A stretch of DNA of 64,000 nt from contig CM074128.1 of the NCBI GenBank assembly GCA_037178625.1, positions 992,001 through 1,056,000 on the forward strand, read 5' to 3'. Shown here in pieces: positions 61,095 through 64,000 of the stretch. Numbering within the stretch: the stretch's first letter is position 1; each line of letters starts with the position of its first letter. The DNA is from Skeletonema tropicum (lineage: Eukaryota > Bacillariophyta > Thalassiosirophyceae > Thalassiosirales > Thalassiosiraceae). The translations under genes were made by a program, and so were the position numbers. The notes under the pieces were generated by a model. It worked only from the letters and a program-made list of their open reading frames with translations. It was not told the origin of the DNA and did not search any database.

Positions 61095-62298
61095 ATGTAT
61101 TGCCCTTCTTGTGATGAAGAATGTGAGGCCTCGGCAATATGCCTTACTTGCGGCGACGAATTAGTGGCTGCAGCACCGACAACTTCAAACAGCGACAGTA
61201 GCGGTGGAGCACGACAACGTTCCAATGAAGCAGCTGCGGGTTTCTCCACAAGGGGGTTGGCACAACTATTAGCAAACACGACCCCAACCGGTGACAATGT
61301 GGATGTTTTGCTCCCTATCATGAATCAGGGGCACAGGTGCAAATAATGGTGATATTTCGGACATTCAAGATCTGTTGCCACCTGAAGCTCTCAATCCACA
61401 ATCAGGATCTTCACGACATCGGCCGGTATCTCAAAAAGTTCTCAATGGATTAAAACGTACGGTGCTTACACGGCAAAGTGCAGAGCTATTTGAAGCTCAC
61501 TTGTGTCTGTATCAGCCTAGAGACTTCAATGATTTATCACCTTCTATGGGTAGTGAACTCATTCGCTTCAACGCCGTGCCGGGGGAGTTTGCAATGAAGT
61601 ATAAAGAACAGAAGAATAGCCAACCCAAAACGGCTGCTCTTGTAATTTGTTCCCCACGTACAACCAAAGGAGGGCTATCTTCCGAGACATTGGCAGAAAT
61701 ATCAAACTTGCAAAAGCGTCGTATACAATTTGTGGCGTATGTAGAAAGAGGGGATGATATTACTTTTGTTCAGAAAGCTTTGGCGTGTCAACGTGCTGGT
61801 CAGATTGAGAATTCAGAAGCATCTCTCTGTATCGGAGTCGTTGTGGGAAACACTACTACGGGTGGCAATGAAATTTGGCCCTATACAATGCAGGATACTC
61901 GAAATGAAGCTCAGAAATTTGGGTTGAAAGTGCCGGTAGTTATGATTAGAAGAAATGACGGAACAAAGTTAGTTCAAATTGCAGAAGAGTCTGCTACAGC
62001 AGGTCAAGAATACTTGCCTTGTCAAATCAAAATCGATTCAAAAGAAGCTCATACTTGCCCAGTTTGTACAGACACCTATGAACCAGGTGCCACAATAGTT
62101 CGCCTGCCCTCGTGCGGTCATGTTTTCCACGAATATTGTGCCACTGCGTGGCTGAGCAAGCACAACACGTGCCCATATTGTAGAAAAGAGCTGCCAACAG
62201 ATGATGAAGACTATGAAAGGGAACGGCGGCGAAGGGAAACATCGGAAGCAAATATAGGTGAAGCCACTGCCTCCGGTGCAAGTCATTTCTATGGATAA
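61095..62298 (+). CDS. Zinc-ribbon, PA-like and RING-H2 E3 ubiquitin ligase, frame broken
   Basis: Starts at the ATG at 61095: MYCPSCDEECEASAICLTCG is a CxxC/CxxC zinc ribbon like that of BCA2/RNF126 ligases. This frame stops at 61344; the rest continues one frame over (open from 61324) as DISDIQDLLPPEALNPQSGS. A one-base change around 61321-61340 would explain it; a 46-nt GT-AG intron (61291-61336) also restores frame but would be far shorter than others here. The middle has VVVGNTTTGGNEIWPYTMQD and KVPVVMIRRNDGTK, resembling a protease-associated (PA) domain, and the C-terminal RING-H2 is CPVCTDTYEPG...LPSCGHVFHEYC...CPYCRKEL. No membrane span, unlike PA-TM-RING ligases. Convergent with P5CR (33-bp gap). 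Confidence 0.82.
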
Positions 62299-62331
62299 GT
62301 GGTTTCTTAAGTACTTAGATATGATGTCAAT

Positions 62332-63363
62332 CTATGGAAGAGAACCGTCCGATTTGCCTTGTATCCTGGAAAGAACAGCATCCATACTTTTGTCGTATGC
62401 GTCAAACACTCCTTGCTTCTCCTGATTTTTCAATGCTTGCTCGTTGAGTCCTCCGGGAGTCTGCTCTTCAATCAAGTCATCAAATCGCTTTGGATCTCTG
62501 CAATCGCGTTCAGCATCCTGAACCATGCTGAGATAGGAACGTGCAACAAAATAGCTTGCATCTGATGGAGAGACACCCTTGTTGATTAGCCAATCTCGAT
62601 TGTTTTTCATGATGCCATACATTGTTCCCATTAGCCCAGTGGGAACCATCATAGAAGACATGATTTCATCTGTTGGGCACTCAACAACGCCACCAAGAGC
62701 GTCAAACATTTTCTTCAAGTAGGGATGACCATTTTCGCATGATGCAAGTGGTGTCAGCAATGCGCAACCCTCTCTATTTGATATCGGAGGAAGACATATC
62801 ATCTTGAATACACGATTTGATGGTAGACTTGTCTTTTCAATCAGATCTTCCACTTTGCTTGTTGACACCAATGAAACCAGCGTATGTCTGTCACTATTCC
62901 AAGCGCCTTTCTCCTTCAACTCACTTAGCATTTCATCCACTTGCTGCGGAAGGACACAAAGAAAGACGAGGTCTGAATTGCGAACCACCTCTTCTGCTGA
63001 TTCGAATATCGTCACCACATTTGGAAAATTTTCCTTCAGCTTTGATGATTTAGATGCACTTCTTTTTGTCACACTGATGGTTGACAAGGACAATCCAGCT
63101 CCTGACAGATATTCTTCATGTTCAGGTCTAGCCAAACTGGTAGCAATGGCAGATGCAATTGTGCCACATCCAATAAATCCTGCCCGAATCTCATGTAATG
63201 GCTCTTTATCAACGTCGTCGTTTAGCTTTTGTTTCTTGGCTGAGGACATCATTGATGTCACTTGGTTGTTTGTGTGAAACGCGCTTGCCTGAGGTATAGT
63301 AGCGGTGGTGATGTACAAAAACAGAAGCAGCAGGGTAGATCGGCAACAGCAGCTGTGCATCAT
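62332..63363 (-). CDS. Pyrroline-5-carboxylate reductase-like protein, plastid-targeted
   Basis: A 343-residue protein. The N-terminus MMHSCCCRSTLLLLFLYITT ends in QASAFHTNN, an exact ASAF plastid junction after a signal peptide. The mature part matches P5C reductase: IRAGFIGCGTIASAIATSLA (NAD(P)H Rossmann loop), DLVFLCVLPQQVDEML, RVFKMICLPPISNREG, and the C-terminal MVPTGLMGTMYGIMKN with EEQTPGGLNEQALKNQ. P5CR makes proline from pyrroline-5-carboxylate. The usual conserved MPN block reads ICLPPISNREG, so it may be a P5CR-like paralog with altered specificity. Length exceeds the family (~270) by the targeting part. Confidence 0.85.
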   Translation of the reverse strand: MMHSCCCRSTLLLLFLYITTATIPQASAFHTNNQVTSMMSSAKKQKLNDDVDKEPLHEIRAGFIGCGTIASAIATSLARPEHEEYLSGAGLSLSTISVTKRSASKSSKLKENFPNVVTIFESAEEVVRNSDLVFLCVLPQQVDEMLSELKEKGAWNSDRHTLVSLVSTSKVEDLIEKTSLPSNRVFKMICLPPISNREGCALLTPLASCENGHPYLKKMFDALGGVVECPTDEIMSSMMVPTGLMGTMYGIMKNNRDWLINKGVSPSDASYFVARSYLSMVQDAERDCRDPKRFDDLIEEQTPGGLNEQALKNQEKQGVFDAYDKSMDAVLSRIQGKSDGSLP

Positions 63364-63759
63364 GGCTTCTGTAGCTAGGTTACAAGTAGTACTCGTCAGA
63401 CTAATTCAACCGTACTGTATGGCGTCCAGCGCATTGATGCATACTTCTTACTTAGGCAGAGTCGTTCGTGATGATAAGTGATGGCAAAAATGGCGGGCCG
63501 GCAACTCTCTTCGTCACGCGCTATGACCTTCGCAATACCGCATGAGATACCACGTCTCGTCACTACTTGTGACTTCACTGACTGCTCCAAAGACTTCGCT
63601 GCCCTGTGCCCTCCGACCTCCGCTCACTCTCACAGAAAAAATGAATATAGTTGATAAGATCAATGCCGATATTTGTCGCCTCATATTGGACTCTGTATTT
63701 GATTAGGTTGTCACTTTATTGAAGGATTTGTATAGAGGTTCATCTTGATCGGCTCAAAG
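63364..63759. promoter_or_regulatory. Divergent promoter of P5CR-like gene and paralog B
   Basis: A 396-bp spacer. Its last ~105 bp (about 63655-63759) is homologous to the flank of paralog A near 2999-3105 (inverted). An upstream ATG at 63641 opens a 21-codon uORF that ends before the main ATG. Confidence 0.5.
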
Positions 63760-64000
63760 ATGGATCCAGATTCACCAACGAGGGATCCACCAGGAGAAAG
63801 CCGCAGTAGCAGAGGATCACGACGTAGAGATCAAGGAGACATTACTTCTTCTTCCTCCTCCTCGCGGCAACACGATCTTGTCGGTCGTCATATATTTATT
63901 GGAGGTAAAGCACAGCAGCAGCAGAGTCAACAGCAGCAATTCCAGTCGTATCCACAGTATCAGCAACACTATTCGGCCGATCCTTATTCAGATGCAGGTA
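63760..64000 (+). CDS. Low-complexity protein, partial at right edge (paralog B)
   Basis: Open from the ATG at 63760 to the window edge: 80 codons, beginning MDPDSPTRDPPGESRSSRGS and including the Gln-rich FQSYPQYQQHYSADPYSDAG. It matches the start of the gene at 1-2998 almost position by position (MDPPMIDPPGENRGRGGSRR; FQSYPQYQHHYSADPYSDAG), with homology continuing into the 5' flank. So the 60.7 kb between the two starts is bounded by divergent paralogs. Function unknown; the gene continues outside the window. Confidence 0.8.
   Translation, partial: MDPDSPTRDPPGESRSSRGSRRRDQGDITSSSSSSRQHDLVGRHIFIGGKAQQQQSQQQQFQSYPQYQQHYSADPYSDAG

Noticed and set aside
60938..61321. 127-codon minus-strand ORF across the tandem repeat and RING gene start
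   Set aside because: Composition follows the G/C-rich repeat and the antisense of the zinc-ribbon exon.

Overview
The window looks like nuclear DNA of a diatom, probably a Thalassiosira-like centric. The evidence is: about 30 protein genes on both strands with short GT-AG introns (83 to 101 nt); several N-termini with a signal peptide followed by an Ala-Phe type junction (ASAF, TAAF, TAFVP), which is the diatom plastid-targeting signature; a poly-Q/Asn-rich protein style; and a gene set (ammonium transporter, NCL exchanger, plastid DMT transporter) typical of stramenopile algae. No rRNA, tRNA, CRISPR, operon or bacterial signal was seen. All identities come from reading motifs, without database searches.

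Layout. 1-2998 (minus, open at the left edge) is a large low-complexity protein whose 5' end and promoter are duplicated in inverted orientation at the right edge (63760-64000, plus), so the window is framed by an inverted paralog pair. 3.4-10 kb: ribosomal protein L3, a plastid protein with two NTF2/SnoaL-like domains, and a PrsW-like membrane protein. 9.9-21.4 kb: a calpain with SUMO- and ubiquitin-binding motifs, an atypical kinase, a four-exon Cys/His repeat protein of unknown function, and a C2-like/EF-hand protein. 21.4-25.2 kb is gene-poor and repeat-rich, with decayed coding sequence between two direct repeats. 25.2-32.7 kb: V-ATPase subunit H, an NCL-type cation/Ca2+ exchanger, a pfkB kinase and a ubiquitin protease. 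32.7-35.5 kb is gene-free. 35.5-50.9 kb: OMA1-type protease, plastid EamA transporter, RAD1, ALDH22-like dehydrogenase, mitochondrial FtsJ methyltransferase, cis-prenyltransferase (with a 12-bp minisatellite upstream) and SMC1. 51.9-63.4 kb: an ammonium transporter with a one-base frameshift, a sulfotransferase, a secreted or plastid Met-rich protein, a metallothionein-like peptide, a plastid unknown, an LRR protein, a zinc-ribbon/PA/RING E3 ligase (also frame-broken) and a plastid P5C reductase.

There are no operons; neighbours are mostly divergent pairs sharing 350-500 bp promoters or convergent pairs with very short gaps (31 and 33 bp in the tightest). Recurring themes are protein turnover (calpain, USP, RING, OMA1, PrsW-like), Ca2+ handling (C2-like/EF-hand protein, NCL), genome maintenance (RAD1, SMC1) and plastid-targeted enzymes. 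Nothing indicates these form one pathway. The most novel items are the SUMO/ubiquitin-reading calpain, the unnamed Cys/His repeat protein and the inverted edge paralogs.
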